Below the pieces are notes generated by a model, which did no database searches, was not told the DNA's origin, and saw nothing but the letters and a program-made list of their open reading frames with translations. This document shows positions 24,898 to 33,453 of a DNA stretch of 64,000 nucleotides, one piece after another (the first letter of the stretch is position 1; the number at the start of each line of letters is the position of its first letter). The position numbers and the translations under genes were made by a program. This stretch comes from Devosia nitrariae (GTDB lineage Bacteria > Pseudomonadota > Alphaproteobacteria > Rhizobiales > Devosiaceae), in contig NZ_BSNS01000024.1 of the NCBI RefSeq assembly GCF_030160115.1, forward strand, positions 1-64,000, read 5' to 3'.

Positions 24898-25635
24898 CTA
24901 GAACGGCAGAATGGCGTCGAGAACCTGCTGGCCATAGCGCGGCTGCTGTACGTCGGTGATCTGCCCGCGCCCACCATAGGAGATCCGCGCCTCGGCGATC
25001 TTGGTCGAGGGGATGGTGTTGTTGGCCTGGATATCGGACGGACGCACGATGCCGGCAACGATGAGGTCGCGGACCTCGAAGTTGACGCGCACCTCCTGCC
25101 GGCCCTCGATGACGAGGTTACCGTTTGGCAGCACCTGCGTGACGACGGCGGCGATCGAAGTCTCGAGGGTTTCGGAACGGTTCACCGAACCGGTCCCGGA
25201 GTCTTTGGTGCCCGAGGTCAGGTCTATGGCGCCTGACGGGTCGATGCTGCCGCCCGAGAGGTTGGTGACGGCGCTGCCGAAGATGCCACCCATGCCGGCC
25301 GAATTGGTCGAGGAACGGCTGCGTGCGGTCTGGTTGTCGATGGCAGCCCGATCGTCGATGGTGACGAGGATGGTGAGGATATCGCCGACGCGGTGAGCGC
25401 GCTCGTCCTTGAAGAAGCCCTTGGCCGAGGTGCGGTAGAGCGAGTTGGGCTGGTAAGTGTCGGCAATGGGTTCGGGCATGGGCATGCGCACCGGCTGGTA
25501 GCCGGCGACCGTGGTCGGGTCGGTGATGGCGTTGAGCGGCGGCGCCTGGCCGATACTGGCCAGCCTGTCGGTGGTGTTGCAGCCGGCAAGGAGCGCGGCG
25601 GCGGTCAGGAGCGTGGCGATCTTGAGGGGGTGCAT
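24898..25635 (-). CDS. flgH: Flagellar L-ring lipoprotein FlgH
   Basis: The 245-residue product has a lipoprotein signal with the lipid-modified Cys19 (LLTAAALLAGC) and FlgH motifs (SLYRTSAKGFFKDERAHRVGDILTILV, LPNGNLVIEGRQEVRVN, GIVRPSDI). It forms the outer-membrane ring around the rod. Last gene of flgF-flgG-flgA-flgH, 19 bp after flgA, with AGGAGAT before the ATG. Confidence 0.94.
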   Translation of the reverse strand: MHPLKIATLLTAAALLAGCNTTDRLASIGQAPPLNAITDPTTVAGYQPVRMPMPEPIADTYQPNSLYRTSAKGFFKDERAHRVGDILTILVTIDDRAAIDNQTARSRSSTNSAGMGGIFGSAVTNLSGGSIDPSGAIDLTSGTKDSGTGSVNRSETLETSIAAVVTQVLPNGNLVIEGRQEVRVNFEVRDLIVAGIVRPSDIQANNTIPSTKIAEARISYGGRGQITDVQQPRYGQQVLDAILPF

Positions 25636-25653
25636 GGTAATCTCCTGAACCTG

Positions 25654-26604
25654 TCAGAGGCCGGCAAGGTCGATGGCGCCGGACGTCACCTCGACGGCGC
25701 CGGCGGCGATGGCGGTGGTGGCAATGACGCGGCGCGACATGAGGTTCAGCACCTCGACCGGTTCGCCTTGAGCGGCGGCGTTCAGCGCCTGGCCCCTGAC
25801 CGTCAGCGTCATCGGACCGGAACGGTAGTAGATGGTCACCATGTCGTTGCGCCCCACCACCTGGGGTTCGGCGACATCGGAGGGCCCGAGCACCATACCC
25901 TGGCGGCTTTGGCGCTTGAGCGCCTTGCCCACCAGAAGATTCGGGCTTGAATAGCCCATCGCATCCGCCTGGCGCAGCGGAACGGGCCGCATCTCGATAT
26001 CGTCGGGACCGAGCACCGCGCCTTCCGGCAGAGATCCAGCCAGGTGCGGCATCTCGATCATCAACTCGGCCGTGCCGGCGACCTCGATCGGCTTGTCGAC
26101 GCCAGCGACGGCAAAGCGTGCCGAGAAGGCGCTGCGGCCCGGCACATGGCGCAGGGCCAGCAGTCGGACCGGCTCGGGTGTGGCTGCAGCGACCAGCGGT
26201 GCGAGGTCGCGTGAGAAGGTTACCGCGACCGACATCCCGTCACTGAGGACGCCGCGCGCGGCAAGGTCAGACTGGATCAGGCCGATGAAGTCGGCGCTGC
26301 CGACCGTCACACCGGCGCGGGCGACGCGCACATCGGTGAGGCCCGCTGTCGAGTAGTCGGTGAGGCCGATACGGGCCGCGGCTGCCGCCACGTCGTTGAG
26401 TGCGACGGTGCCGACCGTTCCCGGACGTGGAGCGCGGAACAGGGGCTTGTCGGCGAGGGCACCAGCTCCCTCGAACATGTCGCCGGCGGTGACGATGGCG
26501 TCGGCCACGGTAATATCGGCCTTGAGCGCCGGTTCGGCCAGGGCCGCGCCGGTCATCAGGGCGGCAACACCGACACAGAGCAATGAACGGGTGATCATTC
26601 TCAC
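25654..26604 (-). CDS. flgA: P-ring assembly chaperone FlgA
   Basis: The 316-residue product has a Sec signal (residues 1-23) and a C-terminal SAF domain (GAVLGPDDIEMRPVPL, LLVGKALKRQSRQGMVLGPSDVAEPQVVGRNDMVTIYYRSGPMTLTV) typical of FlgA, the periplasmic chaperone for FlgI. The ATG overlaps no other gene; flgG ends 5 bp upstream. Length is normal for the alphaproteobacterial long form. Confidence 0.9.
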   Translation of the reverse strand: MRMITRSLLCVGVAALMTGAALAEPALKADITVADAIVTAGDMFEGAGALADKPLFRAPRPGTVGTVALNDVAAAAARIGLTDYSTAGLTDVRVARAGVTVGSADFIGLIQSDLAARGVLSDGMSVAVTFSRDLAPLVAAATPEPVRLLALRHVPGRSAFSARFAVAGVDKPIEVAGTAELMIEMPHLAGSLPEGAVLGPDDIEMRPVPLRQADAMGYSSPNLLVGKALKRQSRQGMVLGPSDVAEPQVVGRNDMVTIYYRSGPMTLTVRGQALNAAAQGEPVEVLNLMSRRVIATTAIAAGAVEVTSGAIDLAGL

Positions 26605-26609
26605 CCTCC

Positions 26610-27395
26610 TCAGCTCATCTGGTTCGCCGAGCGCATCATCTCGTCGGCGCCCGAGATGACGCGCGCGTTCATTTCGTAGGCGCGCTGGGCGGCGATGAGG
26701 TCGGCGATCTCGGTGACCGAGTTGACGTTGGACTGTTCGAGATAGGCCTGCAGCAGGTCGCCGGTGCCGTCGATGTCAGGCAGGCTGATCTGCGGCTCGC
26801 CGCTGGCGGCGGTCTCGGCAAAGAGGTTGTCGCCGATGGACGCGAGGCCTGCCTTATTGACAAAACGCGCGAGCTGGAGCTGACCGAGCTGGGTGGGGGC
26901 GGCATCCGAGCCGAGATAGGCTTCAACCAGGCCGTCCGGTGAGATCGAGACCGAGACCGCGTCCTCGGGAATGGTGATTCCCGGCTGGATCGGATAGCCG
27001 CTCGAATTGACGAGCCGGCCCTGGTCGTCGCGCTCCAGGGCACCGTCGCGGGTATAGGCGGTGCTGCCGTCCGGCATCTCGACGATGAACAAGCCTTCTC
27101 CCCGGACCGCGATATCGAGCTCCCGCTCGGTCGCGACCACCGAACCCTGGCTCATGACGCGCGGCGTCGCGACGGTGCGCACGCCCGAGCCGATCTCGAG
27201 GCCCGCGGGCAGCATGGTTCCTTCGTTCGAAGTCTGCGAGCCCGCGCGGCGAACCTGCTGGTAGAGCAGGTCCTGGAACTCGGCACGCTGCCGCTTGAAG
27301 CCGGTGGTGCGCATGTTGGCGATGTTGTTGGAGATCACCTCGACATTGCGCTCCTGAGCGCTCATGCCGGTCGATGCGATATAGAGAGCTTTCAC
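26610..27395 (-). CDS. flgG: Distal rod protein FlgG
   Basis: The 261-residue product shows the full FlgG pattern: MKALYIASTGMSAQERNVEVISNNIANMRTTGFKRQRAEFQDLLYQ, the FlgG-specific insertion after residue 45, and the C-terminal NVNSVTEIADLIAAQRAYEMNARVISGADEMM. It builds the distal rod. It lies 13 bp after flgF, with GGAGG before the ATG. Confidence 0.96.
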   Translation of the reverse strand: MKALYIASTGMSAQERNVEVISNNIANMRTTGFKRQRAEFQDLLYQQVRRAGSQTSNEGTMLPAGLEIGSGVRTVATPRVMSQGSVVATERELDIAVRGEGLFIVEMPDGSTAYTRDGALERDDQGRLVNSSGYPIQPGITIPEDAVSVSISPDGLVEAYLGSDAAPTQLGQLQLARFVNKAGLASIGDNLFAETAASGEPQISLPDIDGTGDLLQAYLEQSNVNSVTEIADLIAAQRAYEMNARVISGADEMMRSANQMS

Positions 27396-27408
27396 TTCGG
27401 CTCCTCCT

Positions 27409-28149
27409 TCAGGCGTTGGCGTCGCCGAGACGCTGGATGGCGGATCTGCGCAGGTCGTCCTGCTGTTTCATCAGATTGGCGAGCGATTCATAGGCGCGCT
27501 GCACGCGGATCATCTGCGCCATCTCGGCCACTCCGGAGACGTTGGAGCGCTCGACGGCACCCTGGACAACCCGGGTCTGCGTGGCGGCGACGGGCGTGCC
27601 GCCGGCAAAGAGGTTGGCGCCCTCGCGGGTCAGCTCCTGAGCGTTGGCGAATTCGACGAGACGCAGGCGAGCCTTGGGGCCTTCGCTCGTTGCGATGGAG
27701 CCGTCCTCGGCGATGACGATGCCGGTTTCCTCCGGCTGAAAGACGATCGGGCCGCGTTCGCCCAGGACCGGATTGCCCGAGGAGTCGACCAGCCTGCCCT
27801 CGGCGTCGATCTGCAAACTCCCGGCCCGCGTCCAACGTTCGCCCGCCGGCGTGTCGACGGCAAGGAACCCGTCGCCCATCAGCGCCACGTCCAGCTCGCT
27901 TCCCGTCTGGACGACGGCGCCGGAGGTCAGGTCGTGACGCGTCGCCCAGTCCTGCACATAGGAGAGCGGCTGGTCGAAGCGCATGAAGTCGCGGTGACTT
28001 GCGCCTGGCATCATGTATTCTTCGAACAGCACCTGCTCGGCCTTGAAGCCGGTAGTGTTGATGTTGGCCATATTGTTGGCCATCACATCCATCTGACGCT
28101 TGAGCGCGATCTGGCGCGACAGGCCGATGAGCTGCGCATTTTCGATCAT
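27409..28149 (-). CDS. flgF: Proximal rod protein FlgF
   Basis: The 246-residue product begins ENAQLIGLSRQIALKRQMDVMANNMANINTTGFK and ends with the rod D0 helix (NVSGVAEMAQMIRVQRAYESLANLMKQQDDLRRSAIQRLG), matching FlgF of the proximal rod. It heads flgF-flgG-flgA-flgH and is divergent from fliL. A sigma-54 promoter lies 89 bp upstream, and palindrome sites lie both in the leader and about 110-120 bp upstream of the expected start. Confidence 0.94.
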   Translation of the reverse strand: MIENAQLIGLSRQIALKRQMDVMANNMANINTTGFKAEQVLFEEYMMPGASHRDFMRFDQPLSYVQDWATRHDLTSGAVVQTGSELDVALMGDGFLAVDTPAGERWTRAGSLQIDAEGRLVDSSGNPVLGERGPIVFQPEETGIVIAEDGSIATSEGPKARLRLVEFANAQELTREGANLFAGGTPVAATQTRVVQGAVERSNVSGVAEMAQMIRVQRAYESLANLMKQQDDLRRSAIQRLGDANA

Positions 28150-28166
28150 GCGAGATCCCCGTTATA

Positions 28167-28181
28167 GGGCAAACTTTGCCG
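28167..28181. promoter_or_regulatory. Flagellar palindrome site 4 (flgF leader)
   Basis: GGGCAA-ACT-TTGCCG lies about 54 bp downstream of the start expected from the flgF sigma-54 promoter. A further half site TTTGCCGG follows at 28182. Confidence 0.55.
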
Positions 28182-28237
28182 TTTGCCGGTCCCCGAGCCC
28201 TCCCGCTTCCCCAAGCTGGCGGGCTCGTCGGTTACAT

Positions 28238-28254
28238 TGCAGAAACCATGCCAA
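28238..28254 (-). promoter_or_regulatory. Sigma-54 promoter of flgF
   Basis: On the minus strand TTGGCATGGTTTCTGCA has GG-N10-GC spacing (GC at 28240-28239, GG at 28252-28251) and the same -24 heptamer as flgE and flgI. The expected start is near 28228. Confidence 0.72.
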
Positions 28255-28328
28255 GGGTGGGAATTTAATTAAATCAAAGACTTCTGGCTTTACTGGCCGT
28301 AGGTCTTGCCAGGTACGATGGGTGTCTC

Positions 28329-28357
28329 AGGCAAAAGCTGCCCGGCAAATTTTGCCG
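28329..28357. promoter_or_regulatory. Tandem flagellar palindromes, sites 5 and 6
   Basis: AGGCAA-AAG-CTGCCC (28329-28343) and CGGCAA-ATT-TTGCCG (28343-28357) stand side by side with centres 14 bp apart. The second is a perfect palindrome. Both are about 108-122 bp upstream of the expected flgF start, matching the flgE site at about 117. Confidence 0.65.
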
Positions 28358-28372
28358 ACTTTTCTGTCGTTT

Positions 28373-28391
28373 GTAACTTTTCGTTAACCAT
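28373..28391 (+). promoter_or_regulatory. Degenerate CtrA box of fliL
   Basis: GTAA-CTTTTCG-TTAACCAT has correct N7 spacing and a perfect right half TTAACCAT, with one mismatch on the left. The right TTAA begins 64 bases before the fliL start, against 59 at fliX and 60 at flgB. Confidence 0.6.
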
Positions 28392-28447
28392 GGACCGCTT
28401 AGCTGGACGCGGGCCGGAATCGACCGGACGGCAGGGGTTTGGGGGCA

Positions 28448-28945
28448 ATGGCCGCTGACGCAGAAATCCAAGATGGCGCGACCGATGCGCAGGCTGGCGG
28501 CGGGCGTAAGCGCCTGCTGTTTATCATTGCCGGCGCGGCGCTGGCCGTGATGATGGCGGGCGGAGGTGGGCTCTACTACTTCCTCTCAGCTGCGCCGCAA
28601 CAGCATGGTGAGGGCGAGGGCGGGATCATCGCCCCGCCAGAGACCTTCATTTTCAATCTGCCCACCATGACGGTCAACCTCAACGCCGAGGGCGACAGCG
28701 AGGCATTCTTGCGCGTCACCATCGCGCTGGAGGTGGCAAACGAAGAAATGATGCACGAGATCCAGCCGCGGCTGGCCAAGGTGATCGATGCGTTCCAGGT
28801 GTACCTGCGCGAACTGCGTAAGAGCGACCTCGATGGATCGGCAGGCATCTATCGGATGAAGGAAGAACTGCTGCGGCGGGTCAACGTCGCCATCTACCCA
28901 TCGCGGGTGGAAAGCATTCTCTTCAAAGAACTGCTGGTGCAGTAG
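28448..28945 (+). CDS. fliL: Flagellar basal body protein FliL
   Basis: The product, 165 residues from the ATG at 28448, has a cytoplasmic N-terminus, one transmembrane segment (about 24-48, RLLFIIAGAALAVMMAGGGGLYYFL) and a periplasmic FliL domain (FNLPTMTVNLNAEGDSEAFLRVTIALEV, ESILFKELLVQ). FliL surrounds the stator and raises torque or stator stability. GGGGG stands just before the ATG. It leads fliL-fliM-DUF6468-motE and is divergent from flgF. Confidence 0.92.
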   Translation: MAADAEIQDGATDAQAGGGRKRLLFIIAGAALAVMMAGGGGLYYFLSAAPQQHGEGEGGIIAPPETFIFNLPTMTVNLNAEGDSEAFLRVTIALEVANEEMMHEIQPRLAKVIDAFQVYLRELRKSDLDGSAGIYRMKEELLRRVNVAIYPSRVESILFKELLVQ

Positions 28946-28946
28946 G

Positions 28947-30122
28947 ATGGCTGGCCCGAACGAACAGGACAAGCTGGCAGAGGAATGGGGGCTCGACGCT
29001 CTCAACGATCCGCCGGCCGACGCGCAGATGAGCGAGGACGAGAGGGCCGCCGCAGCCACCGCAGAATGGGCGGCGATGCTCGAGGCCGATCCCGCCGGCG
29101 CCGACGGCAGCGCGGCCGATCGGGTGCTCAACCAGGACGAGATCGACAGCCTCCTGGGGTTCGATCCCAATGCCGGCGGCAATGTCGAGCTGACGGGCGT
29201 CCAGGCCTTGATCAACTCGGCGCTCGTCTCCTACGAACGCCTGCCCATGCTCGAGATTGTCTTCGACCGGCTGGTGCGGCTGGCAACGACGAGCCTGCGC
29301 AACTTCACCTCCGACAATGTCGAGGTGTCGATGGATTCGATCTCTTCGGTCCGGTTCGGCGACTACCTCAACTCCATTCCGCTGCCCGCCATCCTCTCGG
29401 TCATCAAAGCCGAGGAATGGGACAACTACGGGCTCCTCACCATCGATTCCAACCTCATCTACTCGATGATCGACGTGCTGCTCGGCGGCCGGCGTACGGG
29501 CGGCGCCATCCGCGTGGAAGGACGGCCCTACACCACCATTGAAATGACGCTGGCACGCCGGCTGATCGAAGTGATCCTGGAGGACACCCACCGGGCGTTC
29601 GAGCCGGTCACGCAGGTCAACTTCAAGCTCGAGCGCATGGAGACCAACCCGCGCTTTGCCGCCATCTCGCGGCCGGCGAACGCGGCCATTCTCATCGAAC
29701 TACGCATCGAAATGGACGATCGCGGCGGCAAGATCGAGATCCTCCTGCCCTACGCCACGATCGAACCGATCCGTGAACAGCTCCTGCAGATGTTCATGGG
29801 CGAGAAATTCGGCCGCGACCCGATCTGGGAAGGGCACCTGGCCACCGAGATCTACCAGGCCGGGGTCGAGATCGATGCTATCCTTCACGAGCAGGACCTG
29901 CCCCTTGCCAAGGTTCTGGCGCTGGAGACGGGTGATACCGTGATGTTCGAGCGCGCTCCGACCGATCCGGTGCAGTTGCGCTGCGGGGACGTGGAACTGA
30001 CCGAAGCCATCATGGGTCATATCGGTAAGAATGTTTCGGTGCGGGTGGTGCGGCCGCTCAATCCGCCCAAGGTCACCATGGAGGCCTTCGAGGCCATCGA
30101 CGAAGCAATGGACGGAAAATGA
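28947..30122 (+). CDS. fliM: Flagellar switch protein FliM
   Basis: The 391-residue product contains the CheY-binding motif LNQDEIDSLLG at residues 61-71, the CheC-like middle domain (MDSISSVRFGDYLNSIPLPAI, LGGRRTGGAIRVEGRPYTTIEM) and the C-terminal FliN-like domain (LPLAKVLALETGDTVMFE). The CheY motif, usually at the extreme N-terminus, is preceded here by about 60 acidic residues. FliM forms the C-ring with FliG and FliN, neither of which is in the window. It starts one base after the fliL stop. Confidence 0.94.
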   Translation: MAGPNEQDKLAEEWGLDALNDPPADAQMSEDERAAAATAEWAAMLEADPAGADGSAADRVLNQDEIDSLLGFDPNAGGNVELTGVQALINSALVSYERLPMLEIVFDRLVRLATTSLRNFTSDNVEVSMDSISSVRFGDYLNSIPLPAILSVIKAEEWDNYGLLTIDSNLIYSMIDVLLGGRRTGGAIRVEGRPYTTIEMTLARRLIEVILEDTHRAFEPVTQVNFKLERMETNPRFAAISRPANAAILIELRIEMDDRGGKIEILLPYATIEPIREQLLQMFMGEKFGRDPIWEGHLATEIYQAGVEIDAILHEQDLPLAKVLALETGDTVMFERAPTDPVQLRCGDVELTEAIMGHIGKNVSVRVVRPLNPPKVTMEAFEAIDEAMDGK

Positions 30123-30550
30123 TGCAGGAACTGTCTCTGGGGTTGGTGATCGAGGGGGCGGTGGCCCTGCTTCTTGCGCTGACAATCGGCTATTGTGTCG
30201 TGCTCAACCGGCGGTTGAAGCGCCTGCATGCCGACCGCGACATGTTGAAACAGATGATCGCCGATCTCGTCGGCGCAACCAATCTCGCCAACCAGGCGAT
30301 CAAGGAGTTGAAGCAATCGGCGGTCGAGGCCGATACCATGCTCACCTCGCGTCTCGACGAGGCCGAGCGGTTCGGTGTCGAGCTTGCCAACCACGTCAAC
30401 TCCGGCAGCGCGCTCATCGAGCGCATCTCGCGGATCGCGCGGGCCGTGCGCGAGGGCGGATCGATCGAGCCCGTCCTGGAGACCAACAAGGTCCACCAGG
30501 CGCTCGAGCAGCTTGCGGCACGGGCTCGGGAACGGGGGAACGCGGCGTGA
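30119..30550 (+). CDS. DUF6468 flagellar-cluster membrane protein
   Basis: The 143-residue product has one N-terminal transmembrane helix (about 5-27, LGLVIEGAVALLLALTIGYCVVL) and a long coiled coil (NRRLKRLHADRDMLKQMIADLVGATNLANQAIKELKQSAVEADTML). It belongs to a small alphaproteobacterial family found only beside fliM and motE; function is unknown. ATGA overlap with fliM and GTGA overlap with motE make the three genes translationally coupled, pointing to a role at the motor. Confidence 0.75.
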   Translation: MMQELSLGLVIEGAVALLLALTIGYCVVLNRRLKRLHADRDMLKQMIADLVGATNLANQAIKELKQSAVEADTMLTSRLDEAERFGVELANHVNSGSALIERISRIARAVREGGSIEPVLETNKVHQALEQLAARARERGNAA

Positions 30551-31446
30551 GGACAGTCCGTCTCTTGCCTGTCGTCGTCTGTGCCGCCGGGGCGCTCCTG
30601 GCACTCAAGACCGTCGGGCTCGTTACCCATGGCGGCTACGTGCTGACAGGGGTTCGCCCGGCTATCGCTGCCGGGGCGGAGGCGGAAGGCCACGGCGAGG
30701 TCGTGTTGCCGAGCGAGCCGACCCTTGCCGACAGGGCTCCGACCCTTGCCGACGGGGCGCCGACTTTCGATCCCGCGGCCCTTGCAGAAAGTCACGGCCG
30801 TGTCACGGAAGGGGGGGCGGGACACACTTCCGAAGCTGGCGGTGCGCACGGCAACGATGACGCCGTGGCGGCCACTGCTTGTCCTTCCGGCGCCGAGGGC
30901 CAATCCTCCTGCCTTCCTCGAGGCGACGCGCAGGCCATGCAGATCGGCCCCGACGGCATGTCCCAACCCTTGGCCGCCACCGCCAATGGTTCGCCGACCG
31001 AAGAGGCCTTGCTCGAACGCCTGGCCGAACGTCGGAGCGAACTCGATGCCTACGCCGCCGAGCTCGAGATGCGCGCCTCGCTGATGGAGGCCGCCGAAAA
31101 GCGGATCGAGGAGCGTGCCGCGACGATGGAGGCGCTCGAGGCTCAGATCTCAGCGCTCGTCGACGCACGCAAGGCGGCCGAGGAAGAGCTGATCAGCGGA
31201 GTCGTAGCCATGTACCAATCCATGCGACCACGCGACGCGGCGGCGATCTTCAACGAACTGGACATGGCGGTGCTGGAGCAGGTCGCCCGCACCATGGCTC
31301 CGCGCAAGATGGCACCAATCCTGGCCGAAATGACCCCGACACGCGCCCAGGAGCTGACGGTGCGACTTGCGGCGGTGCACAAAGAACCGTCCGACGAGAT
31401 GAGCATCGACAACCTGGCGGCGCTGCCGCAGATCGTCGGGCAATAG
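30547..31446 (+). CDS. motE: MotE-like periplasmic motility protein
   Basis: The 299-residue product (GTG start overlapping the upstream stop) has an N-terminal membrane anchor (LLPVVVCAAGALLALKTVGLV), a disordered acidic linker with a short ADRAPTLADGAPT duplication, a coiled coil (LLERLAERRSELDAYAAELEMRASLMEAAEKRIEERAATMEAL) and a MgtE-N-like helical end (VAMYQSMRPRDAAAIFNELDMAVLEQVARTMAPRKMAPILAEM). In Sinorhizobium MotE is a chaperone needed for the periplasmic MotC. It closes the fliL operon. Confidence 0.85.
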   Translation: MRTVRLLPVVVCAAGALLALKTVGLVTHGGYVLTGVRPAIAAGAEAEGHGEVVLPSEPTLADRAPTLADGAPTFDPAALAESHGRVTEGGAGHTSEAGGAHGNDDAVAATACPSGAEGQSSCLPRGDAQAMQIGPDGMSQPLAATANGSPTEEALLERLAERRSELDAYAAELEMRASLMEAAEKRIEERAATMEALEAQISALVDARKAAEEELISGVVAMYQSMRPRDAAAIFNELDMAVLEQVARTMAPRKMAPILAEMTPTRAQELTVRLAAVHKEPSDEMSIDNLAALPQIVGQ

Positions 31447-31548
31447 CCGCAGCGGCCGTACGTCACTTCTTGCTCTTGAGACGTATCTGGTGAACCAAGG
31501 CGCGGTCGGCGCCGTTATCGCAGGGTCTACATCCCGCGAGCCGATCCT

Positions 31549-32505
31549 GTGCCCTTCAAGTATCATGTCATTCTCAATGCAAGTGCGGGAACCGCCAATG
31601 CCACCGGCGTCACGCCAGAGTCCATAGTCGAGCTTTTCGGTCGCCATGGCCTTGTCGCGACGGTAGATGCCGATGTTAAGTCTCCCATGGATGAGCGGAT
31701 CAGGGGTGCGCTAGACAGCGATGCTGACGTGCTGGTGGCGGGCGGGGGCGACGGCACAGTCGGAGCGCTGGCTGAAGCGCTGGCCGGGACAGCGAGGATA
31801 CTCGCCATCCTCCCGCTGGGTACCGTCAACGCCGTCGCGCGTGACCTCGGCATGCCGCTGACGCTGGAGGAGGCAATCGCGGACATAGCCCGCGGGACGC
31901 CGCAGCGTATGGACGTCGGAGAGGTCAACGGGCATTTCTTCCTCCACATGGCCGTAGTCGGCTTCGTCGCAGGAATTGCGGCAGCGCGCGAGCGCGTGCG
32001 CGGCCGTTTTGGCCTGCTGGAGGCAGTCGCCTTCGGTCGATTTTTCGTCCGCCGTCTCATGCGTAGCCGCCGCTTGGCGCTCGCCGTCAGTCCCAGCGAG
32101 GGCGAAGCGCATATAGAGCGCGCGCAGGCGCTAGCGGTTGTGTGCAGCGAGTTCAGTGAAGGGTTCGGGCGCATGTTCGCCCGCGACAGGTTCGACAGTG
32201 GCGCTCTCACTGTTTATGTCGTGCGACATCTCGACTTTACCGATCTCCTGCGCCTGACGGCGAGAATGTTTCTCGGGCGTTGGCAGCAGGACGAGGCCCT
32301 TAAAATCGAACGGGTCCGAGAAGTCAGGCTCGACACGAAGAAGCCTGCGCTCAAGGTGATGCTGGACGGGGAGCTGATAACCATCGAGACGCCCCTTGTC
32401 TTCCGCATCCGGCCGCTCGCGTTGACGGTGCTCATGCCGCCGGTGGAGGTCGACCCGGTGGTACAGGCCACTCCGGAGATAAGCACCGGGGAGTCCGCCG
32501 CATGA
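31549..32505 (+). CDS. Diacylglycerol kinase-family lipid kinase
   Basis: The 318-residue product has the DAGK catalytic fold: VILNASAGTA at the start, the nucleotide motif VAGGGDGTVGALAEAL (about 64-79) and ILPLGTVNAVARDLGMP. The C-terminal beta domain (KPALKVMLDGELITIETPLVFRIRP) is typical of the YegS/DagK group, which phosphorylate lipids such as diacylglycerol or phosphatidylglycerol at the membrane. It starts with GTG and overlaps the next gene by four bases (ATGA). It lies within the flagellar cluster but shares no known function with it. Confidence 0.88.
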   Translation: MPFKYHVILNASAGTANATGVTPESIVELFGRHGLVATVDADVKSPMDERIRGALDSDADVLVAGGGDGTVGALAEALAGTARILAILPLGTVNAVARDLGMPLTLEEAIADIARGTPQRMDVGEVNGHFFLHMAVVGFVAGIAAARERVRGRFGLLEAVAFGRFFVRRLMRSRRLALAVSPSEGEAHIERAQALAVVCSEFSEGFGRMFARDRFDSGALTVYVVRHLDFTDLLRLTARMFLGRWQQDEALKIERVREVRLDTKKPALKVMLDGELITIETPLVFRIRPLALTVLMPPVEVDPVVQATPEISTGESAA

Positions 32506-33329
32506 AGCTCGTCCACCTTTCCGATCTGCATTTCGGGCACCACGATTCCATCGCCGCCAAGACCCTTGCGGCCGATATCGTTGGGCAGGATCCTGACCTC
32601 ATCGTCATCAGCGGCGATTTTACCCAGGTCGGCAGCCGCAGCGAGTTCGAAGAAGCCTGCGCCTTCCTTGAAACGCTTCACGCTCCGTTCTTTGCCGTGC
32701 CCGGCAATCACGACGTTCCGGCGATCAATCTCTTTCGCCGCTTCCTGGACCCTTACGGCCTCTATCGCCGGTATATCGCCAAGGACATTGAGCCCTTCCT
32801 CGAGATGAAGGGTGTGGCGTTCGTCGGGATGAAGACCTCGCGGCGCTGGCGCCTCGATTGGAACTGGGGGCATGGCACAATTTCCCGCGACCAGCTCGAC
32901 TATCTCGAGCACCGGTTCGCCAAGGCAGCTCCGGATGCCATCCGGGTCATCGTCGCTCATCATCCGCTGCTCTTTCCAACAGAACCAATGGTGCAACGCA
33001 CCAAGCTCGTTAAACGCGCCGACGAGGCGCTGGTCCGTTTTGCAGAGCTCGGCGTGCGGCTGGTGCTTTCCGGCCATTTCCACCTCTCTTACGTGCGCCG
33101 GCACGAAGCGAGCCACCCGGTCACGGTCGGCGCGCCGACCGGTTTGCGCCAGGCGGCGCGGGCGCCTGTTCTGGTGGCACAGGCATCCTCGGCCATCTCG
33201 ACGCGGCTCAGAGGCGAGCCCAATTCCTACAACCTCGTCGAAATCTCCCACGAGAAGATCACCATCAGGGTGCGCGATTGGTTGAACGGAAAGTGGACCA
33301 CGCGCGAGAAGGCGAGCGAACCGGCGTGA
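32502..33329 (+). CDS. Calcineurin-like metallophosphoesterase
   Basis: The 275-residue product shows all metal motifs of the family: DLHFGHH, SGDFTQVGSRSEF, PGNHD, VAHHP and GHFHLSYV. It resembles the 3',5'-cyclic-nucleotide or lipid pyrophosphate phosphoesterases (CpdA/LpxH group), but the substrate cannot be read from the motifs. Translational coupling to the lipid kinase suggests the two act on related lipid phosphates. Confidence 0.88.
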   Translation: MKLVHLSDLHFGHHDSIAAKTLAADIVGQDPDLIVISGDFTQVGSRSEFEEACAFLETLHAPFFAVPGNHDVPAINLFRRFLDPYGLYRRYIAKDIEPFLEMKGVAFVGMKTSRRWRLDWNWGHGTISRDQLDYLEHRFAKAAPDAIRVIVAHHPLLFPTEPMVQRTKLVKRADEALVRFAELGVRLVLSGHFHLSYVRRHEASHPVTVGAPTGLRQAARAPVLVAQASSAISTRLRGEPNSYNLVEISHEKITIRVRDWLNGKWTTREKASEPA

Positions 33330-33453
33330 ACGTTTGGATCGGTGCGGGTAATGGCGCGTTAAGGCACCTCGACTAGTCTAGCCCCGTCTGGTGTAAACAA
33401 GCGTTTTCGACCCGAGGGAGCGGCTCGCGTTCCGTCGGAAAACGCCCTGAATA

